This document shows, piece by piece, positions 43,618 to 55,873 of a stretch of 64,000 nucleotides of DNA. The stretch spans positions 2,170,001 to 2,234,000 of the forward strand of contig JAOWCC010001368.1 of assembly GCA_030867875.1 (NCBI GenBank), read 5' to 3'. This DNA is from Actinernus sp. WN-2022. Its lineage: Eukaryota > Cnidaria > Anthozoa > Actiniaria > Actinernidae. The translations under genes were made by a program, and so were the position numbers. A model generated the notes under the pieces. It had not been told where the DNA came from. It searched no databases and saw nothing but the letters and a program-made list of their open reading frames with translations. How positions within the stretch are numbered: the stretch's first letter is position 1; each line of letters begins with the position of its first letter.

Positions 43618-45060
43618 TACTCGGGCTGCCTGTGGGCAGCGCCGAGTCTTAAAATGCAAGCGGTTATTATTTTATTTTTTAATCAGTGTCAAACTGCTTC
43701 TGCGCATGCGTTAAAGGTCAAATTCTAACCAATCAGATTGCACTGTGCTGGTCACGCAAACAAAGGTTAGATTTCCTCAGGCGCGCTCAGATAAGAAAAT
43801 TCCAAGCTCAGACTAGGCGAGACAAGGAGATATCAATTTCAAATAGTCATTGTCAGAAATCTATTCCATCGTGGGCAATGATGCAATACAACCTAAAGTT
43901 GGGTCAGGTCCATGTTTTACGACAGAATAACCAGAGTCTTTCTACTGGATTCGGAGAGCTCGAGACATTATACAAGTCTGCTAATATGGGGAAAACTGAA
44001 ACAAAACATGAACTTTGACGGCAGAAACCCTCATATTTGAGCCAAGCGGAATATTTACATGATCCGCTAAGATTTTTACAAATCTAATTAGTTAAGCAGA
44101 TGTACGCAGTGTATGCCAACTGAAATGCTGTGCTCGTTTTGTGGTTACGGCTCAGTGGGGCAAGTACACGAACAAGAAGCATGAACTGCCAGCAAAGAGA
44201 GAGGAATTGATCGGAGACGTTAAATTACGTTACTGTGAAGAGGATCAAAATTCAAGTTTTGTAGCTTGAGACTGTCTTCTGCCGTGACTCGTGAGAGAAA
44301 TTGGAAAAGATCTAGCTGTTTCATTCAGACACTGGCAAATTTATTGAAAGCTACGGGCTTACTTTATGAGATTATTATTCATTGTGGAATGAAAGGAAAC
44401 AGGTTAGCTGAAAGTTAAGTTCGAGGTAGGCTTCGACTTTCATTCCGATTCAGTGCATATGTGCACGAAGGTGTCAGTTACGTAAGTAGTAAGTAAACTC
44501 TTTTTGATTTGAATAAATTTCCTCTCAGTTTGTCTGTTAATGTACTTTTCCTTCTAATTATCGCTTTATTTAACATCTGATTTAGAGTATGCGTACCTCA
44601 GAATAAATTATTTGAAAGGTCAACTGAATTCTTGTGTCGATAAGCGCAAATGTTTTTTTGTGAAACAGTCTGTGTATATGAGAAGCGGCTTAATAGAAGA
44701 GCTTTCTCATTTATAGGAATTACAATTTTTGTTCTTGCTATGAAATTTATGTTTCATTTCACATTTATTCATACAGTTTTAGCCGGACATTTCCCCGAGG
44801 TTTTGATCTATTTTCAATCAAATTCAAAGTCTGAATATGTCATTGTATTGCATTTATACACTTGAATGTGCCAGTATTCTGTTGTTCGAATCCTGCGTTA
44901 TCATAGTCATGCCATAAAAGCGATTAATAGACCAGTCTGTTTTTTCGACGTTCTCACTGGCGAATTAAAGCACGACTTGATACTAAGAGGATTTCAAATG
45001 AAAGTGTATTTCATCTTCAATCTCATGTGGCCCGAGTGAAAGCCCAGATGGGCTCTTGTT
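43618..45060 (+). mobile_element. 1.4 kb dispersed element, copy B
   Basis: Same ends as copy A with an internal segment (44105-45060) shared with copy C (1-1053). The 110-codon frame at 43686-44018 (RAQIRKFQAQTRRDKEISIS) starts inside the shared 5' end and has no recognised domain. Copies A and B lie in the same orientation 340 bp apart. Confidence 0.7.
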
Positions 45061-45094
45061 ATAATTTAAATTTGTTTAACATTGTAGTTCTTGT

Positions 45095-45235
45095 AGTCTC
45101 CTTCGCAGCCGCCGGAGATTTCGTTACTCACTCCTCTGGGGAGAGAGGATCACTCCTCTGGGGGGGGGGGGGAGGATCACTCCTCTGGGGGGAGAGGAGT
45201 GAGTGACGAAATCCCCGGCGGCTGCGAAGGAGACT
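45095..45235. repeat. Hairpin element with AGTCTCCTTCGCAGCCGCC ends
   Basis: Arms AGTCTCCTTCGCAGCCGCCG / CGGCGGCTGCGAAGGAGACT with CACTCCTCTGGGG words between. Followed by a GCGCTATACAAATAAATAAT tail (45268-45310) common at SINE/LINE ends. Confidence 0.8.
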
Positions 45236-45590
45236 ATATAGTTCTTGTGAAGCGCTTTGAACCTGATTAGTGGAGTTAGCGCTATACAAATAAATAATAA
45301 TAATTATTATTTACCGTCCCCCTTCAAAAAAGGATAATACTAGTCGTCAGCTTGCCTGTTCGTTGCCCCCTTTTCAGACCACGTAATAGTTCTACAGAGG
45401 ATTGAGTACTTTGTTTTCCAAATATAGAAATTGATACATTTCCTCTTGGGTACAGAAAAACAAAAACGAAATTATTCAAGGAAAAGTCTGGTGGTCTGAA
45501 ATGGGACAACAAACAGGCAAGCTGACGAGGTCTATTCGCCAACACATCGGAATAAAATCGCTAACTGCTAAATGTGAATATTGAAAGCAC

Positions 45591-45777
45591 CAGTGGCGGA
45601 TCCAGGGGTGGTTACGGGGGTGACATGTCACCCCCCCTTTTTGGGCCAAAAACAAATTCTGTATAAGAATTCGTAAAAATAAAATACATTCGTTCAAATT
45701 TTGTAAGAAATTTCGCACCAGAAACTGTACCGGTCAAAATAGTCACCCCCCTTTCTCAAATCCTGGATCCGCCACTG
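45591..45777. mobile_element. 187 bp MITE, CAGTGGCGGATCCAGG ends
   Basis: Terminal inverted repeats CAGTGGCGGATCCAGG / CCTGGATCCGCCACTG with a 5 bp direct repeat AGCAC outside (45586-45590, 45778-45782). This terminal sequence is widespread in animal genomes. Confidence 0.8.
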
Positions 45778-46095
45778 AGCACTGCTGTGCGGGACCAGCA
45801 GGGAGAACAGTATTTTTCTGCGTTTGACCGTGGGAGTTAGCAGGAAAATGAGCTCTCGTCGGTTCCTATGTTTTGATAAGGAATATGCGTTGGTATGCAT
45901 CGGAATGAAGCGGTAAATATAGGTGTGCGATAACAGGTCATGCATCTCGGTTTTGCATTCTCAAGCAGTGCAGTTTATTCTAATTAAAAATTAATTATTT
46001 CTTATTCCGGCCAGTCCTAGGAGAAGGTATATTGCAGAAGTTGTTTCGTGCATCTTTAATATGAGTTTTGTGTTGCAGATGTATTCAGCTCGGAT

Positions 46096-47210
46096 ATGTG
46101 GCAAAGTTTGCGCAGGGTCATACCGCAGGGTGACGAGACCCTATCTTCGCTTGTGGAATCCCTCCCAGATGTTGTTCTGGTCGGCAGGGCAGCCAGTACC
46201 TCAAAGAAGTACTGTTCTTCTTATTCCAGATGGAAGTCTTGGGCCTCCTTGCATCACATTACAGTTTTTCCTGCGTCTCCCCTTACCATGCAGCCCTCTA
46301 CCTTCGGTTCTTGATGTCAGATGCCAAGTCAGTCCCCCCCCCCCCCTTAAAGCTGCTGTCCACAGTCTCGCCTGGATTCATCTCATCGCAGGAGAACAGT
46401 CCCCAACAGATCATCCATTAGTTAAAGAAGTGTTAGCTGGCGCCAAGCCTCTGTTGGCTCACCAGAAGACGAAGAAGGAGGCAGTTACTGTTAAGCAATT
46501 AGAACAGCTCGTTACAGACAAAGCTTGTTTATCAGCTTCGTTGTATGATATTCGCTCAGTTGCTATTTGTTTCTTAGCTTTTTCTGCCTTTCTCAGAATT
46601 GATTAATTAGCTCACCTCGTGAGGTCAGATTGTAAGTTCGAAGACAGTTATTTAAAGTTATCCATCAAGTCTTCTAAGACAGACCAATTAAGGGACGGAG
46701 CTTGTGTTGTGTTGGCTCCCTCAGGAAAGGTCACATGCCTTGTGGCTATAATGTCTAGATATCTGAGTAAGGCCGATCTCTGTGACGACAGTCCTCTTTT
46801 TTGTCAATTGTCCAAAACCAAGTATGGTTACAAGCCTAGAGCTAAAGGTTTAAATTACACCAGGTTAAGAGAGATTGTAATCGAAGCCTTTCGAGGAATT
46901 GTACCTGCCGGATATTTCTAAAATAGGTACACATAGTCTTAGGAGTGGTGGTGCATCTGCTGCGGCCAATGCAGGTGTTCCGGATAGGCTGTTTAAACGT
47001 CACGGTCGTTGGCTAAGCGACTCTGCCAAAGATGGCTATGTTAAAGATTCTATTAGTTCTCGCCTTTCGGTTTCAAAGAATCTAGATTTTGACCCAGCCC
47101 GGGAGGTTGAATGTGGGATACAGCTGGCCCGGGGTTTTCCTCCTAGGAGCGAGTGGACGTACGGGGAGGTTATTCACGCAGCTGTTGGTCCACAATCCCC
47201 ATTCAATTAA
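46096..47210 (+). pseudogene. Tyrosine recombinase of a mobile element (Crypton/DIRS-like), broken
   Basis: Plus-strand coding sequence in three frames. It starts with a core-binding-like part ([20 protein letters not shown]), then [20 protein letters not shown] and [13 protein letters not shown] followed by an in-frame TAA. The catalytic half continues [34 protein letters not shown] and, after a frameshift near 46905, IGTHSLRSGGASAAANAGVP and RHGRWLSDSAKDGYVKDS. The HxxR box (HSLR), the GRW box and the Tyr nucleophile (GYVKDS) are all visible. At least three frameshifts and one stop make it inactive. DIRS, Ngaro and Crypton families all carry such enzymes; with no RT nearby Crypton is slightly favoured. 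It may begin at a 3' splice site (GTTGCAG, 46078). Confidence 0.8.
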
Positions 47211-47812
47211 TGTAGCTTGGAATATGTGGAAAGGCATGCATATCCTATATATTACATGGTTAGGGTATTGTATGAAGGTATAATAAATGAGGCGTTTCTG
47301 CTTAGCTTGAGAGCGAGCCACACCCAAGAGTTGTATGTCTTTTCAGGGGAGAGGGGGAAGGGAAGGAAACGAGGATTAGAAGAGAGTACATTAATCGAAA
47401 CCTAAACGAACTTAGCCTCCTCCGCAGGCATCTCCAAGTACCAGAAACCGTGAAGAAAAAAAATCCTAAATTGGGTTACCTTCGCGAATAACGTTTGCAT
47501 ATCATTTCATTCTTATTATTGTTATTCCGTTCCTATCTAGGCTGCAACACAAAATCCTATTAAATCAAATTCGGACCTGAATACGTACGCCACCTACCTG
47601 GAACCAGCGAACAAGCTTACCAGTCGGCTATGGTTCAGTACCAATATAAATAGAAGAAAATAATTTCAAGAATCCGTAGCTCCTGAGATATAGTCAACTG
47701 ACACGGGCTGAACACGTTAATAATTCAAAACAAAATTTTAACCAGGACGCAACTCGTGACCAGTTTCTGAGAATTCAAAAAACAAAGCACAGCCAGGTTT
47801 CCCAGAATATGA

Positions 47813-48147
47813 AATACCACAGGCAGCCCAATCTATGGGTATGTGCATGAAAATAGAAGATATGTATGTTTTTTTATAAATCCTTTCAAATTGCCGTACA
47901 ATGTATGAATAAACATACATTTTCGCTTCCATGTTGTTTCCTTTGTTTCCATGTTGTTTCCTAAGAAGAGGTGGTGAGCCGAGATGATGGAAAACTCCCC
48001 AAAACAGCCTAAAATGGTTTCAAGACAAGAAAAACCACAAAGGAAACAACATGGAAGCGAAAAGGTACGTTTATTTGTACACTACTGTACCCCATACACA
48101 TCTTCTATTTTCATGCACAAACCCATAGATTGGGCTGCTTGTGGAAA
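47813..48147. repeat. Fold-back element (~335 bp)
   Basis: Arms of ~120 bp: CAGGCAGCCCAATCTATGGG ... CGCTTCCATGTTGTTTCC on the left, GGAAACAACATGGAAGCG ... CCCATAGATTGGGCTGC on the right. A MITE fragment (CTCGGTAAATATCCACCACT, related to 21825-21890) follows at 48177-48235. Confidence 0.8.
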
Positions 48148-48489
48148 TACCACGCCTCGTGTAATCGCCGAAGCGGCTCGGTAAATATCCACCACTATTC
48201 ACCTCCACTTCGGTGAATAATTGTTAATTATGTTCTTAAATCTCTGTAATACTCCTTTCATAATCTCGCTTTTTTCAATACCATACAAATGTGACAATAC
48301 CTGTATCTATATCTCTTGTCTCAACTTCTCGGAACTGCAATAATTAAGTTGCCTGGTTGGTAAATTCTAAGAAACAGTTGAGTCACGAGTTCCACGAAGT
48401 CCAGTGACATGACCTCGGATGAGAATAATATCTCTTGCTAATAGAAAACACAGTCATACAATTTACATATTGGTCTCAGTTGAGCTATA

Positions 48490-49925
48490 ATTCAACCCGA
48501 CCACGGCCATCACAGGTAGGTTATTGGATATATTAGACCATATTAATAAGTACAGAGCAATTTGTACTACTACTATAATTCAACCCGACCACCGCCGTCA
48601 CAAAGTACAGGTAGGTACAAAGTACAGGTAGGTTGTTGGATATATTAGACCATATTAATAAGTACAGAGCAATTTGTACTACTACTATAATTCAACCCGA
48701 CCACCGCCATCACAGGTAAGGTTGTTGGATATATTAGACCATATTAATAAGTACAGAGCAATTTGTACTACTACTATAATTCAACCCGACCACCGCCATC
48801 ACAGGTACGTAGGTTGTTGGATATATTAGACCATATTAATAAGTACAGAGCAATTTGTACTACTACTATAATTCAACCCGACCACCGCCGTCACAGGTAG
48901 GTTGTTGGATATATTAGACCATATTAATAAGTACAGAGCAATTTGTACTACTACTATAATTCAACCCGACCACCGCCATCACAGGTAGGTTGTTGGATAT
49001 ATTAGACCATATTAATAAGTACAGAGCAATTTGTACTACTACTATAATTCAACCCGACCACCGCCGTCACAGGTGTAGGTTATTGGATATATTAGACCAT
49101 ATTAATAAGTACAGAGCAATTTGTACTACTACTATAATTCAACCCGACCACCGCCGTCACAGGTAAGGTTGTTGGATATATTAGACCATATTAATAAGTA
49201 CAGAGCAATTTGTACTACTACTATAATTCAACCCGACCACCGCCGTCACAGCTAGGTAGGTTGTTGGATATATTAGACCATATTAATAAGTACAGAGCAA
49301 TTTGTACTACTACTATAATTCAACCCGACCACCGCCGTCACAGGTAGGTTGTTGAATATATTAGACCATATTAATAAGTACAGAGCAATTTGTACTACTA
49401 CTATAATTCAACCCGACCACCGCCGTCACAGGTAGGTTGTTGGATATATTAGACCATATTAATAAGTACAGAGCAATTTGTACTACTACTATAATTCAAC
49501 CCAACCACCGCCGTCACAGGTAGGTTGTTGAATATATTAGACCATATTAATAAGTACAGAGCAATTTGTACTACTACTATAATTCAACCCGACCACCGCC
49601 ATCACAGGTAGGTTGTTGGATATATTAGACCATATTAATAAGTACAGAGCAATTTGTACTACTACTATAATTCAACCCGACCACCGCCGTCACAGGTAGG
49701 TTGTTGGATATATTAGACCATATGAATAAGTACAGAGCAATTTGTACTACTACTATAATTCAACCCGACCACCGCCATCACAGGTAGGTTGTTGGATATA
49801 TTAGACCATGTAAATAAGTACAGAGCAATTTGTACTACTACTATAATTCAACCCGACCACCGCCATCACAGGTAGGTTGTTGGATATATTAGACCATATT
49901 AATAAGTACAGAGCAATTTGTACTA
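48490..49925. repeat. 88 bp satellite, ~16 copies
   Basis: Each unit has AATTCAACCCGACCACCGCC, CACAG, a variable GTAG linker, TTGGATATATTAGACCATAT and AAGTACAGAGCAATTTGTAC. Units are almost identical except for (A/G)TCACAG and the linker length (GTAGG, GTAAGG, GTACGTAGG, GTGTAGG, CTAGGTAGG). Confidence 0.95.
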
Positions 49926-50110
49926 CTACTACTACTAATAATAATAAGTCTTTATTACTAATGATAAATTACATACCAATAGTTACAATGTTTATGATAA
50001 AAAGGACAATCTGATAAAAAAAGGACTAAATCTACATATACAATCTAAGAATTAATTAATAATTTACAATATTTAAAAAGCTAAGTTCTATTTAAAAAAA
50101 ACACCTAAAC
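49926..50110 (-). mobile_element. LINE 3' tail fragment
   Basis: (ACT/AAT)n followed by AAGTCTTTATTACTAATG, resembling the reversed 3' ends at 20257 and 29869. From 50110 to 50940 I see no gene; a short inverted repeat (ATATAAAG..AATTAAG) occurs near 50290-50395. Confidence 0.5.
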
Positions 50111-50944
50111 TACTTTTCAAAAACTCATGAATAATTAATGAGCATTTTGTCCAATCAGATGAAGCAAATCAGTCACGTGCATGCTCCTTTATACCTGATA
50201 AAATCTCATCATTCTAAAAGGCCCGCGGAGGGATTTGAATTCTGTCCCAGAGGGAAACGGGGTTAATGATTGAGACAATGGAATTTCTATTGATGTTTCA
50301 GCTTTCTCACTGAATTGCTAATTAGGATGAACGTTTTATATAAAGAATATTAATGAACATGAAATTTTATATAAAGTTTCATCCTAATTAAGAATTCACT
50401 GATAAAGACCCAAAGATAGCAAAAAGTACACGGAACATAAGGTACCTAGATAATAAATTTTGCACTAAATTTACTAATATCAGCAGACTACCGAGATACA
50501 CAATTAATATTTTTAAAATGAAGTTATCCAACTACCATTACTTGTTTACCGAGCCACTGTTTAGTTCCAATTATTAAACCAAACGCAAAGCCGTAAAATT
50601 ATAAAAACGTGCATTAAACTTACATATTTTGTGCCGGAGTCAAAAATTTAGAGTCTGCCGTCATGTCAGTCACATCGCTTTCCAAGTCTTGAACTTTATC
50701 GAGGTAAACCACGACACCAAATCCTTCAAATGCAGATTCTTCTTGCATTGCGAAATTCCGCTTCAAACAGCATAGTATGGTAATTTCTTCATGTCATTCC
50801 CTTGAGATGTTCGTAATTGCAGGCGGTGATTACTCGAATATTTTGCATGGCGTTGTGAATACAAAGGTTCAATGGTTCATCAAGTAACCATTCCCTTGAG
50901 ATGTGCGTCTTTCTTTCATTGCATTCTTAAAGCGTTTTTGAAGC

Positions 50945-51392
50945 CGTTTAAAACACTCACAGCACGTGTTTTATCAAGTCTAAAAATTCTCGGGCTTCGC
51001 CATCGAATTTTTAAACTTGATAAAACACTGCTGTTCGTGTTTTAAACAGTACTTAAAACGTTCCGTATTTATCATTGGCCATAAGCTTCCTTGTTTCCGT
51101 AGTCTTAAAGTTGAGTCCTTGATGCGAGGCAACAATTCACTAACTGGATGGGAATTAATTTTCCTGATCTTTTTACATTTTGAGCGATCAGCGGTTTCCA
51201 AAAGGGAAGTTATATTTACATGAGAGGATATGTATCTACGTTTATGACAGCAAGTTAAAAAAGCTTGGATAGTATTAAGTTCAGGGGGAGAAGCAGCATA
51301 AACTGGTAAACCATAGTTAACTTTAGGGAGTACTATAGATGTAAAAAGATGATCGATTTCTTTCTGACTATAACCTAGCGAATATAGCAAAA
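50945..51392 (-). pseudogene. LINE C-terminal fragment ending in a hairpin
   Basis: Minus strand: MLYSLGYSQKEIDHLFTSIV, PKVNYGLPVYAASPPELNT and AFLTCCHKRRYISSHVN, the post-RT region of a Jockey/CR1-like LINE, then a basic C-terminus. The last codons run through an inverted repeat at 50945-51058 (GTTTTATCAAG...CTTGATAAAAC). The upstream RT is missing: the frame stops at 51392, where the BEL element begins on the opposite strand. Confidence 0.75.
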
Positions 51393-51397
51393 TAAAA

Positions 51398-54300
51398 ACC
51401 CAAACCCGTCCCAGAGTAGGAAAACCTGGAGAGCCTGTTGCTGAACTGACGAGCTATGGCTGGACGATAATGTCACCGGGCAGTGAGGCAGACCTCGGCA
51501 ACCTGCACTTTGCAAGAACATCAACAGAAGACTACGAAAAGTTAGTGAGACTTGACGTTCTTGGATTGGAAGATAAGCCAGCTGGAGATCAGGAAACTGT
51601 GTACCAAGATTTTAAGGATCAACTTGTCCGGCACGAAGAAGGGTGGTACGAAACAGGTCTGCTGTGGAAAGAAGGGTGTCCAGACCTTCCTGACAACAAA
51701 GGTGGGAGCTTGGCAAGATTAGACAAGCTGGTGCAGAGACTGAAGAGTAAGCCAGAAGTCTTCAAAGAGTATGATGAGACAATTAGGGACCAAGAAAAAC
51801 AAGGGATTGTGGAAAAAGTGAGAAATGAGCCAGAGGGGAAGGAATTTTACCTCCCACACAAATCGGTTGTGAGGGAAACGGCGGAGACCACTAAAGTCCG
51901 GGTAGTATACGATGCATCAGCTAGAGCTAACGACAAGTCGCCATCACTGAATGCGGACTGTCTAGAGACTGGGCCACCTTTACAAAACCTCATATGGGAC
52001 ATCTTGGCACGCAACCGGTTCAGCCCCATAGCCTTAGCAGGGGATTTGAAGAAAGCATTCCTGCAGGTGAGAATCAGAGAAGCAGATCGTGATGTATTGA
52101 GATTTCATTGGATTGAGGACGGAAATCCTGATCAGGTTGAAGTTTACAGATTCACCAAAGCACTTTTTGGTCTCAATCAGTCACCTTTTTTACTGGGAGG
52201 GACGCTGGAACAACACTTGAACAGCTACATGGAAGAATATCCTAGAGAAATAGAAGAAATCAAGTGAAGTCTATATGTTGACGATGTACTGCTGGGAGGT
52301 GAGACTAATGAGGAGGTCAGGAATCTGAAAGATACAGCATTGCACATATTCAAGACTGCTGACTTCGACTTACACAAATGGCACGCGAATGAAGTCAGTC
52401 TAGAGTCAACAGAGGTACCAGAGTGTCCAGACGGAGAACCAAGCTTTGCTAAACAGCAGTTGAATGTCCAGAGTGAAGAAACAAAGATCTTGGGCCTGTC
52501 CTGGAATAAGTCAAGTGATAACATTGGCATAGTCTTTCCAGAGAAACCAGCGAAGGAGACAAAGAGGAAGGTCTTAAGTACTTTAGCAGCTGTATTTGAT
52601 CCACTTGGTCTGGTTTCACCGATCATCCTAATGGGCAAGACGATTTATCGCGACATCTGTGATAAGGGCCTTCAGTGGGATGAAGAACTACCAAACACCT
52701 TGAAACAACGCTGACACGCATGGTGCAATAGGCTTCCCGAAAAGATCAAAGTACCAAGAAGCATAGCTACCCACAAAGAGAAAGTTCAAGTCATTGACCT
52801 GCACAGTTTTGGAGACACAAGTGGTAACGGGACATCAGCAGCCGTGTACGCAGTTATCCACCAAGAATCGGGGACCAGTCAGGGTTTGGTAGCAGCAAAG
52901 GCAAGATTACCAAAGAAAGGCTTAACAATCCCAAGGCTTGAGCTTGTGGCTGGTCACATGGTAGCTAATCTAACCAAAAATGTAAAAATAGCCCTGGAAG
53001 GTCTGCCAGTGAGACACTGTTATGGATGGTTAGATAGCACGGTTGCCTTATACTGGATCGGTGGGCGGGGTAGTTATAAGCAGTTCGTGAGCAACCGAGT
53101 TAGAGCCATAAGGGAGAAGAGCTATATTGAGTGGAGACATGTTGGAACAGCTGAGAACCCAGCAGATGTGGGTAGTAGAGGGTGCTATGGAAACAAACTA
53201 CCTGGCGAATGGTTTAATGGACCGAGCTGGTTGGCGGATCCTAGCAAGTGGCCCAAGGACAAAACAGTTGAACCGAGTAAGGTTTCAGAGATCGAAGCTA
53301 AACCGATAAAGCAGGGACTGTACTGAGTTACACATGCAGGGAGAGCTGGAAGACGCCCTTGACAAGTTGTTAGCGAAGCAAGGATTCTGGAAGACTATGA
53401 GAATGACAGCATGGGTGGCGAGGTTTACATACAATGCAAGGTCCAAACGATGACAAATGAGACAGGGAGCGCTCACAATGAAGGAAGTTGGCAACCAAGT
53501 CGAATGGTGGTTAAGAAGAGTTCAAAAGCGTCACGCCGAATCAGATCAGGTCAAGGAAGATACACTGCGACTAAATATGGTGGAGAACAAGAAAGGGTTG
53601 CTGGAGTGTAGGGGACGAATTCAGGGTCACTATCCAATATATATTCCGCCAAACACACTGTCAGCTGAAAAGTTGGTGATGGATGCACACACCAGCACTC
53701 TCCATGGGGGAGTTGGACTTACAATTACGGCTGTGAGAGAAAGGTATTGGATACCGAAGCTCAGGTATTTAGTGAAGCGAGTAGTGAAGAGTTGCTTCGG
53801 TTGTAAGGGATTCCATGCAGTGACATTCCCCAAACCGCCAGAAGGAAATTTACCAAGGGACCGGACCGAAGGATCACGGCCATTCGAAGTTGTGGGAGTA
53901 GATTATGCGGGTCCAATCACATACAAGCGTCACTCAAACAAAGAAGCCAAAACCTACATTCTACTTTATGGTTGCCAGATCTTACAGTCCAAGAGTTCAA
54001 ACGGAGCTTCAAACAGTTCACAGCCAGGAGAGGACGGCCTGAGAAGATCTACTCAGATAATGCAAAGACATACTACGCTGCGGCGAAATGGATCAAGAAG
54101 ATCGAGAAGGATGAAGAACTGAACCACTACCTAGCGAAACTAAACGTCACCTGGCAATTCAATATGAGTAGAGCGCCGTGGTGGAGTGGTCAGTACGAAA
54201 GTCTCATTGGATTGGTGAAACAGTCAATGTACAAGGTAGTTGGACAAGCAAAGCTCAAGTGGAGGGAACTGCAAGATGTTCTGCTCGATGTTGAAGTTTG

Positions 54301-54870
54301 TCTCAACAATCGCCCATTGTCGTATGTCGAAGATGATGTACAACTTCCTGTCTTAACTCCAAACACGATGATTACTGGACAACATTATTATACCATTCTT
54401 GAAGATGACGAAGGACTAACAGAAGAGGAGGATCTCAGGAAGCGGGCCAGATATGTTAGGCGCTGCAAAGACAGAGTTTGGAAGCGTTGGACGGGGGAGT
54501 ACCTGAGGGGGTAGAGAGAAAGACACAACTTGAAACACAACGGGAAGGAAACGACTCCAAAGGTGGTCGATGTTGTACTTATCAAAGGTGAAGAAAAGAA
54601 CAGGGGCAAGTGGAAGATCGGCATAGTGGATCGGAGAAGTTGTATGAAGGTAGAGACGGAGTTGTTAGAGGAGTAGAGATGAGAACATCGAAGAGACGTA
54701 TCGAGAGAGCGATTCAGCACTTATACCCGCTCGAACTAAGCTGCGCACCTGAACCGCAAGTACCAGAGAGGCGCATGAACCCAGAAGCGGAAGACTTCAG
54801 GCCCAGGAGGGCTGCGCAAGTTGCGAGAGACAACATTGTTCAGATTAACAGATTTGAAGAGGACAGTTAA
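51398..54870 (+). pseudogene. BEL/Pao LTR retrotransposon pol, 5'-truncated
   Basis: Starts at RVGKPGEPVAELTSYGWTIM, the end of the BEL protease region; gag, most of the protease and the 5' LTR are missing. RT: KSVVRETAETTKVRVVYDAS, AGDLKKAFLQVRI, ALFGLNQSPFLLGG and LYVDDVLLGG (52268-52297). RNase H: DLHSFGDTSGNG, LTIPRLELVAGHMVANL and HVGTAENPADVGSRG. Integrase: zinc part TSTLHGGVGLTITAVRERYW with SCFGC, then the D,D-E core GVDYAGPI, IYSDNAKT and WWSGQYESLIG. In-frame TGA at 52265, 52712, 53324 and 53451, a frameshift near 53330 and another near 53985, and TAG at 54513 make it dead. A polypurine tract (AAATGGGGGGGAGAG) ends at 54918. Confidence 0.9.
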
Positions 54871-54918
54871 ATTTAGAGATAACATGTGAGCACTGCTCGT
54901 CTCAAATGGGGGGGAGAG

Positions 54919-55120
54919 TGTCGAAACCGGAAACGGAAACACATCTAGAACTCAGCACGTGAATACGCGCTGACGTCACCGAGGCGTGAAGGGAAATCAC
55001 TGAGCGAATGTGCATTCTTGTAGCGAGAGAAGTTGTTATGAGAGCGAGCGTGAAGAGGAAATAAAGAAGTTGTTGGGTTACTAAACGAGACTTTACTGTC
55101 GTTGGAAAGCATACACGACA
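54919..55120 (+). mobile_element. BEL/Pao 3' LTR
   Basis: Begins TGTCGAAACCGGAAACGG right after the polypurine tract and probably ends ATACACGACA at 55120, with an AATAAA polyadenylation signal at about 55060. The right border is a guess because no second LTR is present for comparison. Confidence 0.65.
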
Positions 55121-55873
55121 CTGTTGTTTCATTTCAGTTTTCGCGGGAGTCTGGGGGCGGCCGCGCGCCGACAAGAAATAGCAAATACGCATGCGCTTGA
55201 CGTTTTGCCGCGGTGTGGGCCAAGCCTGGGTGCAACCTCGTGACCAGGGTCTTCTCGGTCAGATCCAAGATATGAAAGCAAAGGGAAATCTACTTTGGTA
55301 CCACGTGTGAGTGAGTCAGATTAAAGTGTTAAAGAAAAAAAGGATAATTTTGTTCACTCAATTCAAACTAATGTTCTTTTCCATTACCTTTCCATTGCAC
55401 CTAGGTCCTTGGAATTCCTCCGGTATTACTCGCCAAAATTTGGAGCTTAAGAACTTCTCGCTTCACAGTATTTTCCTAACTGAGCTCAAGTTTTCCCCTT
55501 CGACTTTGCTAACTTGCAAGAAAGCCGTACTTCCTAATTCGGTTAGTTTCCTACCCATATATATCACGAGTTTTACCAAGAGATCTAGAGCATACTGAGT
55601 AAGAGAGGGCTCCAATACATGCAGTTGAGTGGGCGTACGCGAGCGGCAACTAAAAAAATGGCGCGAAAATATTTTGCGGGCAACTGCTGTTTTTATTTCC
55701 CATTAAATATCATCACACGCTGACCTAAGTGAGAGGTTCCCCTCCCGATCTTGGTGCTCAAACTTTCCCCCACCCCAGGCTAACGCATTTAAGCATGCTT
55801 TTCCTCACCGCTACGAGCTAACAACTATCTTAAGGCAGAATGAAGGAGAACAGGACTTTATTTTCTTAAACAG
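55121..55873. other. Spacer without recognised gene
   Basis: A GC-rich stretch (55140-55300) has MITE-like CCAAGCCTGGGTGCAACC...GACCAGGGTCTTCTCGGTC. The 95-codon frame at 55311-55598 has no domain. Upstream exons of the PIF1-like locus may lie here but none is convincing. Confidence 0.4.

Noticed and set aside
53411..53611. Separate small gene within the BEL element
   Set aside because: Out-of-frame shadow of the integrase zinc region.
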